Source of the DNA: Lachnospiraceae bacterium
GTDB lineage: Bacteria; Bacillota; Clostridia; Lachnospirales; Lachnospiraceae
NCBI GenBank assembly: GCA_900759225.1
Contig: CAAEUM010000048.1
Span: 1 to 12,901, forward strand
DNA length: 12,901 nt
Direction: 5' to 3'
The notes below the pieces were generated by a model, which saw only the letters and a program-made list of their open reading frames with translations, was not told where the DNA came from and made no database searches. A program made the position numbers and the translations under genes. This document shows, piece after piece, positions 1 to 6,626 of the stretch; the first letter of the stretch is position 1; each line of letters begins with the position of its first letter.

Positions 1-1
1 G

Positions 2-49
2 TTATACCAGAAAAAAATCGGCGGTAAATTTGAAAGGAGCTATTCATGA
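2..49 (+). CDS. possible C-terminal tail of an upstream gene (partial, left edge)
   Basis: Starting at base 2, one frame is open from the window edge to a TGA at 47-49. This would give a 15-residue tail ending KFERSYS. The TGA overlaps the ATG of the next gene as ATGA, the classic 4-nt overlap of translationally coupled genes. A second frame from base 1 also closes quickly (TAA at 25-27), so the region could equally be plain intergenic sequence. Only 15 codons are visible, so no family can be assigned. The overlap is the only argument for it. Confidence 0.3.
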   Translation, partial: LYQKKIGGKFERSYS

Positions 50-1215
50 AGAAATTGTTTTCAGGCGGAAGATGCCTGTTTGGTTCTCTGGCGGCGGTGA
101 TGTCGGCTACCTCAGCCTTTCCTATGACAGTGTTTGCAGACAATATATCCTCTGCAAATTTTGATATGAGGCGGCAGGTGATCGACCTGGTGGGGATCAT
201 GACGATTACGGATTTCCGGAAGGAAGTGACCAGAAGTGAATTTGCGAAAATGTTGGTGCTTGCTTCCAGTTTCAGGGAAAACCTTCCAAATACCAGTGTT
301 TCTGTTTATGCGGATGTTCCAAGCACCCATCCCAACGCAGTTTATATCCGCATTGCAGCTTCCCAGGGCTGGATGAGCGGTTATCTGGGCGGGCTTTTTA
401 AGCCGGATGAGCCTGTCACCTACAAGGATGGGGTAAAGGCTGTTTTAACGCTTTTGGGCTATACGGATGAGGATTTTACCGGCGATCTTGTAACTTCCCG
501 GGTTTCAAAATTCAACTATCTGGAGCTGAATGAGGACATAAGCCGCCAGCCGGAGGAGGCTTTAAATCAGACAGACTGCATGAACCTGTTTTATAATCTC
601 TTAAAGGCAAAAAAGAAGGACAGCAATGAAATTTATGGTTCGGTCCTGGAGTGTGAATTGAATTCTGATGGGGAAATTAATCCGATCAGTATCCTGGAGG
701 ATGAACGGAAGGGCCCCATCTTGGTACATAAAAACTTCAGTGTGGCTCAGTCTGTACCCTTTGATACGGAAAACGCCAATGTATTCTTAAACGGGGCAGC
801 CAGCACTCTGGCAGAGGTAAAGACAGCCCAGAAATCCGCAGGCTTTGCGGTGCTGTATTATAATGTAAAATCAAAGACCATCTGGGCTTACACCACCACC
901 GGATGGGATGAGAAGGATGACTCAGGAAATAATACATATGTACTTATAAAAGGAGAGCTTAAAAACATCTACTATCAGTCAACGGATGTGATGACACCTA
1001 CCTCCATTCGGGTAGAGGTGGACTCCAGCAATTCCGATGATGATCTTGATACGGAGGAGCTGGATTCCGATGGCTATCTGGAGCTGTCTCTTGATTCCTC
1101 AGAGCTGCAATACCTGTTCTCCGTTTATGGTTCCCTTGAGGTGGGGGATGATGTAGTGCTGGTGTGCAGCCGGAATGGAAATACATATACAGCGATCGAT
1201 GCACTTGAATACTGA
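46..1215 (+). CDS. secreted SLH (S-layer homology) domain protein
   Basis: This is a 389-residue exported protein, probably held at the cell wall surface by SLH repeats that bind secondary wall polymer. An N-terminal signal peptide is visible (basic MKK start, hydrophobic stretch about 11-28, likely cleavage after VFA at residue 31). Two SLH-like repeats follow. The first, at about 43-78, contains VTRSEFAKML. The second, at about 88-138, has the YADVP start, IRIAASQGWMSGY and the LFKPDEPVTYKDGVKAVL end. A third canonical repeat is not apparent. Residues about 145-389 match no family I recognise and include an acidic stretch around 326-350. The start is set by AAAGGAG six bases upstream of the ATG. 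The gene precedes a MacAB-like ABC system by 85 bp on the same strand, so it may supply a wall-located partner for it; that role is inferred. The SLH assignment is good, but the substrate or function of the C-terminal part is unknown. Confidence 0.85.
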   Translation: MKKLFSGGRCLFGSLAAVMSATSAFPMTVFADNISSANFDMRRQVIDLVGIMTITDFRKEVTRSEFAKMLVLASSFRENLPNTSVSVYADVPSTHPNAVYIRIAASQGWMSGYLGGLFKPDEPVTYKDGVKAVLTLLGYTDEDFTGDLVTSRVSKFNYLELNEDISRQPEEALNQTDCMNLFYNLLKAKKKDSNEIYGSVLECELNSDGEINPISILEDERKGPILVHKNFSVAQSVPFDTENANVFLNGAASTLAEVKTAQKSAGFAVLYYNVKSKTIWAYTTTGWDEKDDSGNNTYVLIKGELKNIYYQSTDVMTPTSIRVEVDSSNSDDDLDTEELDSDGYLELSLDSSELQYLFSVYGSLEVGDDVVLVCSRNGNTYTAIDALEY

Positions 1216-1241
1216 GCACTTCATAGGGCGGATGCCCGAAG

Positions 1242-1269
1242 CTTCCTGTCTGCCATAAACGGCAGGAAG
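1242..1269 (+). other. intergenic inverted repeat between SLH gene and adaptor
   Basis: CTTCCTG (1242-1248) is the exact reverse complement of CAGGAAG (1263-1269). A competing inner pairing, CTGCC (1250-1254) with GGCAG (1261-1265), uses part of the same bases. No T-run follows, so this is not a standard intrinsic terminator. It may modulate read-through or mRNA stability between the two genes. Confidence 0.4.
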
Positions 1270-1300
1270 ACTGTAATAACATGAATCCGGGAGGAATTGT

Positions 1301-3061
1301 ATGAAGAAGTTAAACTTAAAGCATTTCTCTGCCATCAGCTTTAATACTTTAAAGCAAAAGCGGAGCGGAGAGGGAAAAAAGAAGAAAGGGCTGAAAAAAG
1401 GGGTTAAGCCCATCATTGCCCTTCTGCTTGCAGGAGCAGTGCTGCTGACCCTGATCTTATGGAGAAGTTCGAAGGCAAAGGCCGCAGAAGCAGAAGCCAC
1501 CGCCCATAAAACGGCCATCGTTACACGTCAGAGCATTTCTTCCCAGCTGTCCTCATCTGGTACCCTGGAAGCAAAGGACACCTACAGCATTACATCCATG
1601 GTGGAGGGTGAGGTACTTTCTGCGGATTTCGAGGAGGGAGATCAGGTGGAAAAGGACCAGGTGCTTTATGAGATTGATAAGTCCAGTATGGATACGGAGC
1701 TTAAAAATGCAGAAAATTCCCTTGCGCGGTCACAGTCTGATTATGAGGATGCAGAGGAAGATTACAATGATGCTTTAAGCGACTATAGCGGAAATACATA
1801 TAAGGCGACAGAAAGCGGCTATATTAAGGAGCTTTATATCCATGCAGGGGATAAGGTGGGTGCCGGAACAAAACTGGCAGATATTTACAGTGATGATGTA
1901 ATGGAGCTTCGGATCCCCTTCCTTTCCGGAGAGGCAGCACTGATCGGCGCTGGAAATGAGGCAGTCATTACGCTTACGGATACAGGAGAACAGATTGCCG
2001 GCACGGTAAAGGCAGTTGCTAACCAGGAGGTAGCCATTGAAGGCGGAAGGCTGGTAAAAAATGTAACGATCAATGTGATAAATCCGGGAGGCCTCACGAC
2101 CTCCATGAAAGCAACCGCTCAGGTCGGGGAATTTATAAGCAGCGAGGAGGGAACCTTTGAAGCCAGTATTGACACTACCATGAGTGCAGATTTATCTTTC
2201 AATGTGGAGGTGGAAGCCCTTCTTGTCAATGAGGGGGATTACGTTACAAAGGGTACGCCCATTTTCCGCATGACGGCAAAAACAGCCGACCAGCTGATCG
2301 AGGGATATAAGGATACCATGGACAAGGCTCAGGAAAGCGTGGAGAATGCGCAGAGCAAGCTGGAGAGCACTCAGGATTCCTACGACAATTATACCATTAA
2401 GGCACCAATCTCCGGTCAGGTGATCACAAAGGGCTTTAAGGTGGGAGATAATATCACGAAAAATTCCAGCAGTACCACGGTGCTTGCGGTTATTTATGAT
2501 CTGTCCAGCTTAACCTTTGAAATGTCCATTGACGAGCTGGATATTCAGAATGTAAAAGTAGGGCAGAAGGTGACAGTGACAGCAGATGCTTTTGAAAATG
2601 AAACCTTTACAGGGACTGTGACCAATGTAAGCCTGGAAAGCACCTATTCAAACGGCGTCAGCACTTATCCGGTTACAGTTACCCTGGATGAAACAGGGAA
2701 CCTTCTTCCGGGCATGAATGTGGACGGTGTGATCACCCTGGATGAGGCAGAAGATGTATTGACCATTCCAGTTGATTCACTTATGAGAGGAAACCAGGTT
2801 TATGTGCGGGATGATACGGTAAAGGAACAGCAGGGCGCTGTGCCTGCAGGCTTTCGGTCAGTGCAGGTGGAAACAGGTTTGACCAATGATTCCTACGTGG
2901 AGATCACATCCGGGCTGGAAGAAGGGGATGAGGTATATGTTTCTGAATCCAGTGCGGGAAGCAGCAGCTTTATGATGCCTATGGGCGGTGCAATGAGCAG
3001 CCCGGGAGGCGGAATGGGAGGACCCAGCGGAGGGCCGGGAGGCGGAGGCGGCCCCAGATAA
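1301..3061 (+). CDS. MacA/HlyD-family ABC efflux adaptor with two tandem adaptor modules
   Basis: This is a 586-residue membrane-anchored adaptor (membrane fusion protein) expected to work outside the membrane with the ATPase and permease encoded just downstream. A basic N-terminus (about 18-36, Lys-rich) precedes a single membrane segment at about 37-54. The chain then holds two successive units. Unit 1 has a lipoyl half (about 98-126), a short acidic coiled-coil hairpin (about 127-166), the second lipoyl half (about 168-196) and a beta-barrel (about 200-275). Unit 2 has a degenerate lipoyl half (about 297-325), a coiled coil (about 328-364), a lipoyl half starting at KAPISGQV (about 367-398) and a barrel plus membrane-proximal part (about 404-548). 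A Met/Gly/Pro-rich tail fills 557-586. MacA and YknX are roughly 370-400 residues, so the length fits a duplication. GGGAGGAA lies upstream of the ATG. The relatives suggest peptide or toxin export or protection, but the substrate is unknown. Confidence 0.88.
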   Translation: MKKLNLKHFSAISFNTLKQKRSGEGKKKKGLKKGVKPIIALLLAGAVLLTLILWRSSKAKAAEAEATAHKTAIVTRQSISSQLSSSGTLEAKDTYSITSMVEGEVLSADFEEGDQVEKDQVLYEIDKSSMDTELKNAENSLARSQSDYEDAEEDYNDALSDYSGNTYKATESGYIKELYIHAGDKVGAGTKLADIYSDDVMELRIPFLSGEAALIGAGNEAVITLTDTGEQIAGTVKAVANQEVAIEGGRLVKNVTINVINPGGLTTSMKATAQVGEFISSEEGTFEASIDTTMSADLSFNVEVEALLVNEGDYVTKGTPIFRMTAKTADQLIEGYKDTMDKAQESVENAQSKLESTQDSYDNYTIKAPISGQVITKGFKVGDNITKNSSSTTVLAVIYDLSSLTFEMSIDELDIQNVKVGQKVTVTADAFENETFTGTVTNVSLESTYSNGVSTYPVTVTLDETGNLLPGMNVDGVITLDEAEDVLTIPVDSLMRGNQVYVRDDTVKEQQGAVPAGFRSVQVETGLTNDSYVEITSGLEEGDEVYVSESSAGSSSFMMPMGGAMSSPGGGMGGPSGGPGGGGGPR

Positions 3062-3078
3062 CGTAAGAAAGGCGGAAT

Positions 3079-3816
3079 ATGAGTATGGAGCAGATTTTAG
3101 ATCAGACAGAGAAGCAGCCTTTAATTGAACTGAAACATATTTTTAAAACCTATACCCTGGGTGGGGAGGAGATCCACGCCAGCGATGACGTGAGCCTCTC
3201 CATCTGCAAGGGTGAATTTGTAGCCATTGTGGGCAAGTCCGGCAGCGGCAAATCTACCTTGATGAATATTATCGGGGCTCTGGATGTGCCTACAGAGGGA
3301 GAGTATTACCTTGGCGGTGAGGATGTCAGTGATATGACGGATAAGCAGCTGGCAGGTATCCGCAACCGCATGATCGGTTTTATTTTCCAGCAGTACAATC
3401 TTTTGCCAAAACTGAACATCCTGGAAAATGTGGAGCTGCCCCTTCTATATGCAGGAGTAAGCGCAGAGGAGCGAAAAACACGGGCTATGGCTTCCCTGGA
3501 AAAGGTGGGGCTGCATGAAAAATGGAAGAATTTTCCCAACCAGCTGTCCGGCGGCCAGCAGCAGCGCGTCTCCATTGCCAGGGCACTGGCAGGAGATCCC
3601 TCTTTAATACTGGCAGATGAGCCTACCGGCGCTCTTGATTCAAAAACCAGCCGGGAGGTATTAAATTTTTTAAAGCAGCTGAATGAGGAGGGAAATACCA
3701 TTGTAATGATCACCCATGACAACAGCATTGCGGTTGAGGCAAAGCGGGTGGTACGGGTGGCAGATGGAAAAATAAATTTTGATGGAGATGTAAACGAATA
3801 TGCTGCAATCATTTAA
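3079..3816 (+). CDS. MacB/LolD-type ABC transporter ATP-binding protein
   Basis: This 245-residue cytoplasmic ATPase powers the MacB-type permease encoded next. All nucleotide-binding motifs are intact: Walker A GKSGSGKST at 52-60, Q-loop at Q104/Q105 (FIFQQYNLLP), signature LSGGQQQR at 156-163, Walker B LILADEPTGALD at 176-187 with catalytic E181, and the H-loop histidine H213 in MITHD. The FQQYNLLP stretch and the LADEPTGALDSKT form are typical of the LolD/MacB/FtsE-like branch rather than of import ATPases. The ATG at 3079 is preceded by an AAAGG ribosome binding site; a second ATG two codons later is possible. The gene sits 17 bp after the adaptor and its end overlaps the permease start by 17 nt, a layout that indicates translational coupling. 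Expression probably comes from a promoter upstream of the SLH gene, since none is evident between these genes. Confidence 0.95.
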   Translation: MSMEQILDQTEKQPLIELKHIFKTYTLGGEEIHASDDVSLSICKGEFVAIVGKSGSGKSTLMNIIGALDVPTEGEYYLGGEDVSDMTDKQLAGIRNRMIGFIFQQYNLLPKLNILENVELPLLYAGVSAEERKTRAMASLEKVGLHEKWKNFPNQLSGGQQQRVSIARALAGDPSLILADEPTGALDSKTSREVLNFLKQLNEEGNTIVMITHDNSIAVEAKRVVRVADGKINFDGDVNEYAAII

Positions 3817-4975
3817 ATTGGCCTTAAAAAGCATCTGGGGGAATAAAATGCGCTCCTTTCTGACCATGCTGGGGATCATTATCGGTGTTGCAGCGGTCAT
3901 TATCCTGGTAAGCCTTGTAAACGGATATATGTCAAGTGTAGTGGACAGCTTTGCCAGCATGGGCGTAAACCAGATGAATGTAAATGTTACAAATTTAAGC
4001 TCCCGGACACTGGATGTGGATGATATGTATGAGTTCTATGAGGAGAATACAGACTTATTTGGCGGTATAAGCCCCAATGTAACGATCTCCACGACGATAA
4101 AAAAGGGCAATGATTCCATGACCTCCACCAGTGTGGCCGGGCGCAGCGAGCAGTACCTTGATATTAAGGGATATGAGCTGTCTTATGGAAGGAACATTTC
4201 CTATTCCGATATTGTTTCAAGACAGAAGGTCTGCGTCATTGGGGCCTATGTGGCCCAGGAGCTTTACGGAGGCAGTGAGAAGGCCTTAAATGAAACGCTG
4301 AAGGTGGGCGGGAATGCCTTTAAGATAATCGGCGTGGCAGAGCAGCAGGAGGATGAGATGGAGGACGGGGGTACCGACGATTTTGTATGGATGCCCTACA
4401 GCGTCGCTGTAAAAATGTCAAGAAATGCCAATATAAACAGCTATACCCTGATGGTAAATGATACGGATACCGTAGATACCTGCAAGGATGCCCTGGAAGG
4501 CTTTTTATATGATATTTTTAAGGATGATGATTTATACCGGGTAAGCGCCATGAGCGAGATGCTTGATTCCTTGAATGAGCAGATTGCCATGATGAGCGGT
4601 ATGCTGGGCGGGATTGCAGGCATCTCCCTTCTGGTGGCAGGGGTAGGTGTTATGAATATTATGCTTGTGTCTGTCACAGAGCGCACCCGGGAAATAGGAA
4701 TCAGAAAGTCTCTGGGAGCAGATAAAAGCACCATTCTTCAGCAGTTCATTATTGAGGCGGCTGTTACCAGCTCCCTGGGAGGTGTCATTGGGATCCTCAT
4801 CGGCTGCATTGCAACGGCAGCAGTGGGGGCAGCCATTGGGATTGATGCTCCCCCTACTCCCATTGCGATCATTGTATCCTTCAGTGTGTCCGTTGGGATC
4901 GGTCTTCTTTTCGGCTATATGCCGGCAAACAGGGCAGCGAACTTAAATCCCATTGATGCGCTGCGCAGCGAGTAA
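3800..4975 (+). CDS. MacB-type ABC transporter permease
   Basis: This is a 391-residue permease with the four-helix MacB layout. Transmembrane helix 1 is at about 20-42, followed by a large extracytoplasmic MacB_PCD-like domain at about 43-262. Helices 2-4 lie at about 268-292, 318-343 and 353-374. The conserved coupling segment after helix 2 (SVTERTREIGIRKSLGA, 291-307) and the C-terminal PANRAANLNPIDALR motif (375-389) are diagnostic. The N-terminus, LALKSIWGNKMRSFLTMLG, is the usual MacB start, which favours the ATG at 3800 over the internal ATG at 3848 even though the latter has GGGGGA in front. Such permeases work by mechanotransmission with a MacA-like adaptor. In Gram-positives the closest known layout is YknXYZ of Bacillus subtilis, linked to protection from the SdpC toxin. 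The cargo here cannot be told from sequence. The gene ends two bases before the converging DUF1576 stop codon begins to be read. Confidence 0.93.
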   Translation: MLQSFKLALKSIWGNKMRSFLTMLGIIIGVAAVIILVSLVNGYMSSVVDSFASMGVNQMNVNVTNLSSRTLDVDDMYEFYEENTDLFGGISPNVTISTTIKKGNDSMTSTSVAGRSEQYLDIKGYELSYGRNISYSDIVSRQKVCVIGAYVAQELYGGSEKALNETLKVGGNAFKIIGVAEQQEDEMEDGGTDDFVWMPYSVAVKMSRNANINSYTLMVNDTDTVDTCKDALEGFLYDIFKDDDLYRVSAMSEMLDSLNEQIAMMSGMLGGIAGISLLVAGVGVMNIMLVSVTERTREIGIRKSLGADKSTILQQFIIEAAVTSSLGGVIGILIGCIATAAVGAAIGIDAPPTPIAIIVSFSVSVGIGLLFGYMPANRAANLNPIDALRSE

Positions 4976-6415
4976 CTATTCCTGCAGCTCATCTCCGTCC
5001 TTGATCAGGGCGATCATCTCATCAAAATGAAGGGCAGGCTCCTTCATCCGCTCTCTGACAGAGGGCACATAGTGTTCCAGGATCGGCAGGAGGATCAGGG
5101 CAGTAGTCCCTGCTGTAAAACCGCCGTTATAAAGCACAAGGCCTCCATGAAGCGCGCTGGTGGCAGTGCACATGGAAGCGCAGAGAAGCCCTGCTGCCAT
5201 GCCGGCCCGGATACCATAACGTCCGGTAATGGGGCATAAGCCCGTTGCAAAGGCTGCCCCGTTTATGTAGGCCTGGGTGGACAGGGTCCATGTAAGCTCC
5301 CGGCCATTGACATGGCACAGGTACAGCGTAATAAAATACAGAAGATGGTAGCCTGCTAAAATGGGCCATATGTTTTTTGGATGCTGCCCAAGGGCAGAGA
5401 AGGTGAGGGCAGCCAAAAGGACGCCGATGGTGGGGCCTGTAAAGCCGGAACCTTTGGTGAAGGCAATGATCAGGTTTAAGTAAATTAAAAAGACAAAGCC
5501 GATGGCTCCCAGGTTGATCAGGCAAAGAGGCATGCCGTAGGTGTCGGCGAAGTCGCAGCCATAGCCGGTCTGGCGGATCAGCTGGGAGTATCCCTTAAAG
5601 GAGGAACCGTTTAAAAGGCAGCCTGTAATAATACAGAGCAAAAAAAGCAGGATAAAAAAGCAGTTGGCGTAAAGATGGAAGGAATGGCCGAACTGCTCAT
5701 AAAGAGGGTTCTGCAGCTCAATCCGTCCGGGAAAGGTGATCCCCATAGTCTTATACATAAAATTGTAGACGAAAAAACCGAATATTCCGAAGGCCAGGCC
5801 GCCGTTGTAAAGGTTGTAACCCTTATGCCATGCCTTTGCGCCGGGCAGGATGGCGGGAATCACAAAGCCCAGCACCAGGGAAAATAGCAGGGTGAGAAGG
5901 ATGCCGGAAACAGTAAGGTCTACCTGACCGTAAATATAGTTTTCCTGGGTATAGCGGAATAAGAGCTCACTGATAAAGGGGGCAAAGGAGGTAGAAAACA
6001 TACAAATATGAAGGTTCCGTTTAAAATCCAGCTTTTTTAACCGGAAATAGAGAAAGGGAGCCAGAAAGCAGGGCCACATGTTGAGGAAATTCAAGCCATA
6101 AAAGCAGTGGGCCACTACCAGAAAATATCCGGCCAGTGTATTTGCGTGGGACTCGCCCTTTAAGAAGATCATAAAGAGTGTGCAGGCCATGCCGCAGGCT
6201 GACGCATTCAGCATGGCGCTGGCAAGACCTCCTACCTCAAAATAGTCAGTTACAAGGGGGCAGGGGGAGATGAGGATCCGGTAAAAGTTGGCGGCTACAT
6301 TCCCCCACACACCCGTATAAAAGGCCGCCGCAATGGCGGATAAGAAAAAGGCCAGAGAGAACCCGAGGGCAATCCCATTGATGATCTGACTGTTGCTAAA
6401 ACGCGGCTGTTCCAT
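4976..6415 (-). CDS. DUF1576-family polytopic membrane protein (putative transporter)
   Basis: This 479-residue integral membrane protein has about ten or more hydrophobic segments, which matches the DUF1576 (PF07613) type; the function of the family is not known to me. The chain looks internally duplicated. NMWP (about 112-115) recurs as NIWP (about 348-351), YNLYNGGLAFG (about 200-210) recurs as LVLYNGGFTAG (about 426-436), and an aromatic/Gly-rich helix pattern surrounds both copies at an offset near 230 residues. Two-fold pseudosymmetry of this kind is common in channels and secondary transporters, so small-solute transport is a reasonable inference. The ATG at 6413-6415 is chosen because AAGAGGT lies nine bases upstream; a TTG 16 codons further up (6461-6463) has no comparable site. 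It is divergent from an M19 dipeptidase, with which it shares an intergenic region, and converges on the MacB-type permease with no gap. Confidence 0.8.
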   Translation of the reverse strand: MEQPRFSNSQIINGIALGFSLAFFLSAIAAAFYTGVWGNVAANFYRILISPCPLVTDYFEVGGLASAMLNASACGMACTLFMIFLKGESHANTLAGYFLVVAHCFYGLNFLNMWPCFLAPFLYFRLKKLDFKRNLHICMFSTSFAPFISELLFRYTQENYIYGQVDLTVSGILLTLLFSLVLGFVIPAILPGAKAWHKGYNLYNGGLAFGIFGFFVYNFMYKTMGITFPGRIELQNPLYEQFGHSFHLYANCFFILLFLLCIITGCLLNGSSFKGYSQLIRQTGYGCDFADTYGMPLCLINLGAIGFVFLIYLNLIIAFTKGSGFTGPTIGVLLAALTFSALGQHPKNIWPILAGYHLLYFITLYLCHVNGRELTWTLSTQAYINGAAFATGLCPITGRYGIRAGMAAGLLCASMCTATSALHGGLVLYNGGFTAGTTALILLPILEHYVPSVRERMKEPALHFDEMIALIKDGDELQE

Positions 6416-6424
6416 TTCTAACGT

Positions 6425-6431
6425 ACCTCTT
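6425..6431 (-). promoter_or_regulatory. ribosome binding site deciding the DUF1576 start
   Basis: Read on the minus strand, AAGAGGT lies nine bases upstream of the ATG at 6413-6415. It supports this start over the upstream in-frame TTG at 6461-6463. Confidence 0.65.
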
Positions 6432-6485
6432 AAAATAATAATCCCAAAGCGAAAAATGTGCAATAAATATTAGGGTTTTAGAATA

Positions 6486-6514
6486 ATTATACCATTCCCT
6501 GCTGACAGTGTACA
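6486..6514 (-). promoter_or_regulatory. extended -10 promoter for the DUF1576 gene
   Basis: On the minus strand, a perfect TATAAT (6486-6491) is preceded by TGG, giving the TGn extended -10 motif. TGTACA (6509-6514), four of six matches to TTGACA, lies 17 bp upstream as the -35. Transcription would begin near 6479 and leave a leader of about 64 nt before the ATG. Confidence 0.7.
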
Positions 6515-6533
6515 GAGGGAAACTGCCTGTTTT

Positions 6534-6547
6534 TGAAAGCGCTACAT
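6534..6547 (+). promoter_or_regulatory. cre-like sequence between divergent promoters
   Basis: TGAAAGCGCT (6534-6543) matches the left ten positions of the CcpA catabolite-responsive element TGNAARCGNWWWCA. The right end reads ACAT, which looks one base short of a full site, so three of 14 positions mismatch. It lies between the -35 boxes of the two divergent promoters, where a regulator could affect both genes. Weak evidence only. Confidence 0.3.
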
Positions 6548-6552
6548 ATGCA

Positions 6553-6581
6553 TTGACAGGATGGAAAAAGAAGTATAGACT
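6553..6581 (+). promoter_or_regulatory. sigma-A-type promoter for the dipeptidase gene
   Basis: A perfect TTGACA (6553-6558) is followed after 17 bp by TAGACT (6576-6581), four of six matches to TATAAT. The predicted start near 6588 leaves a leader of about 40 nt before the ATG at 6627. The -35 is strong and the -10 is moderate. Confidence 0.6.
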
Positions 6582-6626
6582 GGGGGTAACGCAATGAATT
6601 TTGGAAAATAATTGGGAGGAAGGATT

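Noticed and set aside
1099..1518. 139-codon antisense frame over the SLH/adaptor junction
   Set aside because: Low-complexity Phe/Pro-rich translation is the reverse image of Lys/Glu-rich coding sequence. No start signal was seen.
3306..3812. 168-codon open frame antisense to the ABC ATPase gene
   Set aside because: It mirrors a conserved, motif-complete gene on the + strand, has no recognisable domain and no independent promoter or ribosome binding site.
3848..3850. Internal ATG of the permease with GGGGGA upstream
   Set aside because: Using it would remove the conserved MacB-type N-terminal segment (LALKSIWGNK). The 17-nt overlap with the ATPase gene is normal for coupled genes.
6416..6463. 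TTG start 16 codons upstream for the DUF1576 gene
   Set aside because: There is no ribosome binding site near it, whereas AAGAGGT sits nine bases before the ATG at 6413-6415.
6612..6626. TTG start five codons upstream of the dipeptidase ATG
   Set aside because: It overlaps the GGGAGGA ribosome binding site, and the family N-terminus begins at the ATG close to the HxD motif.
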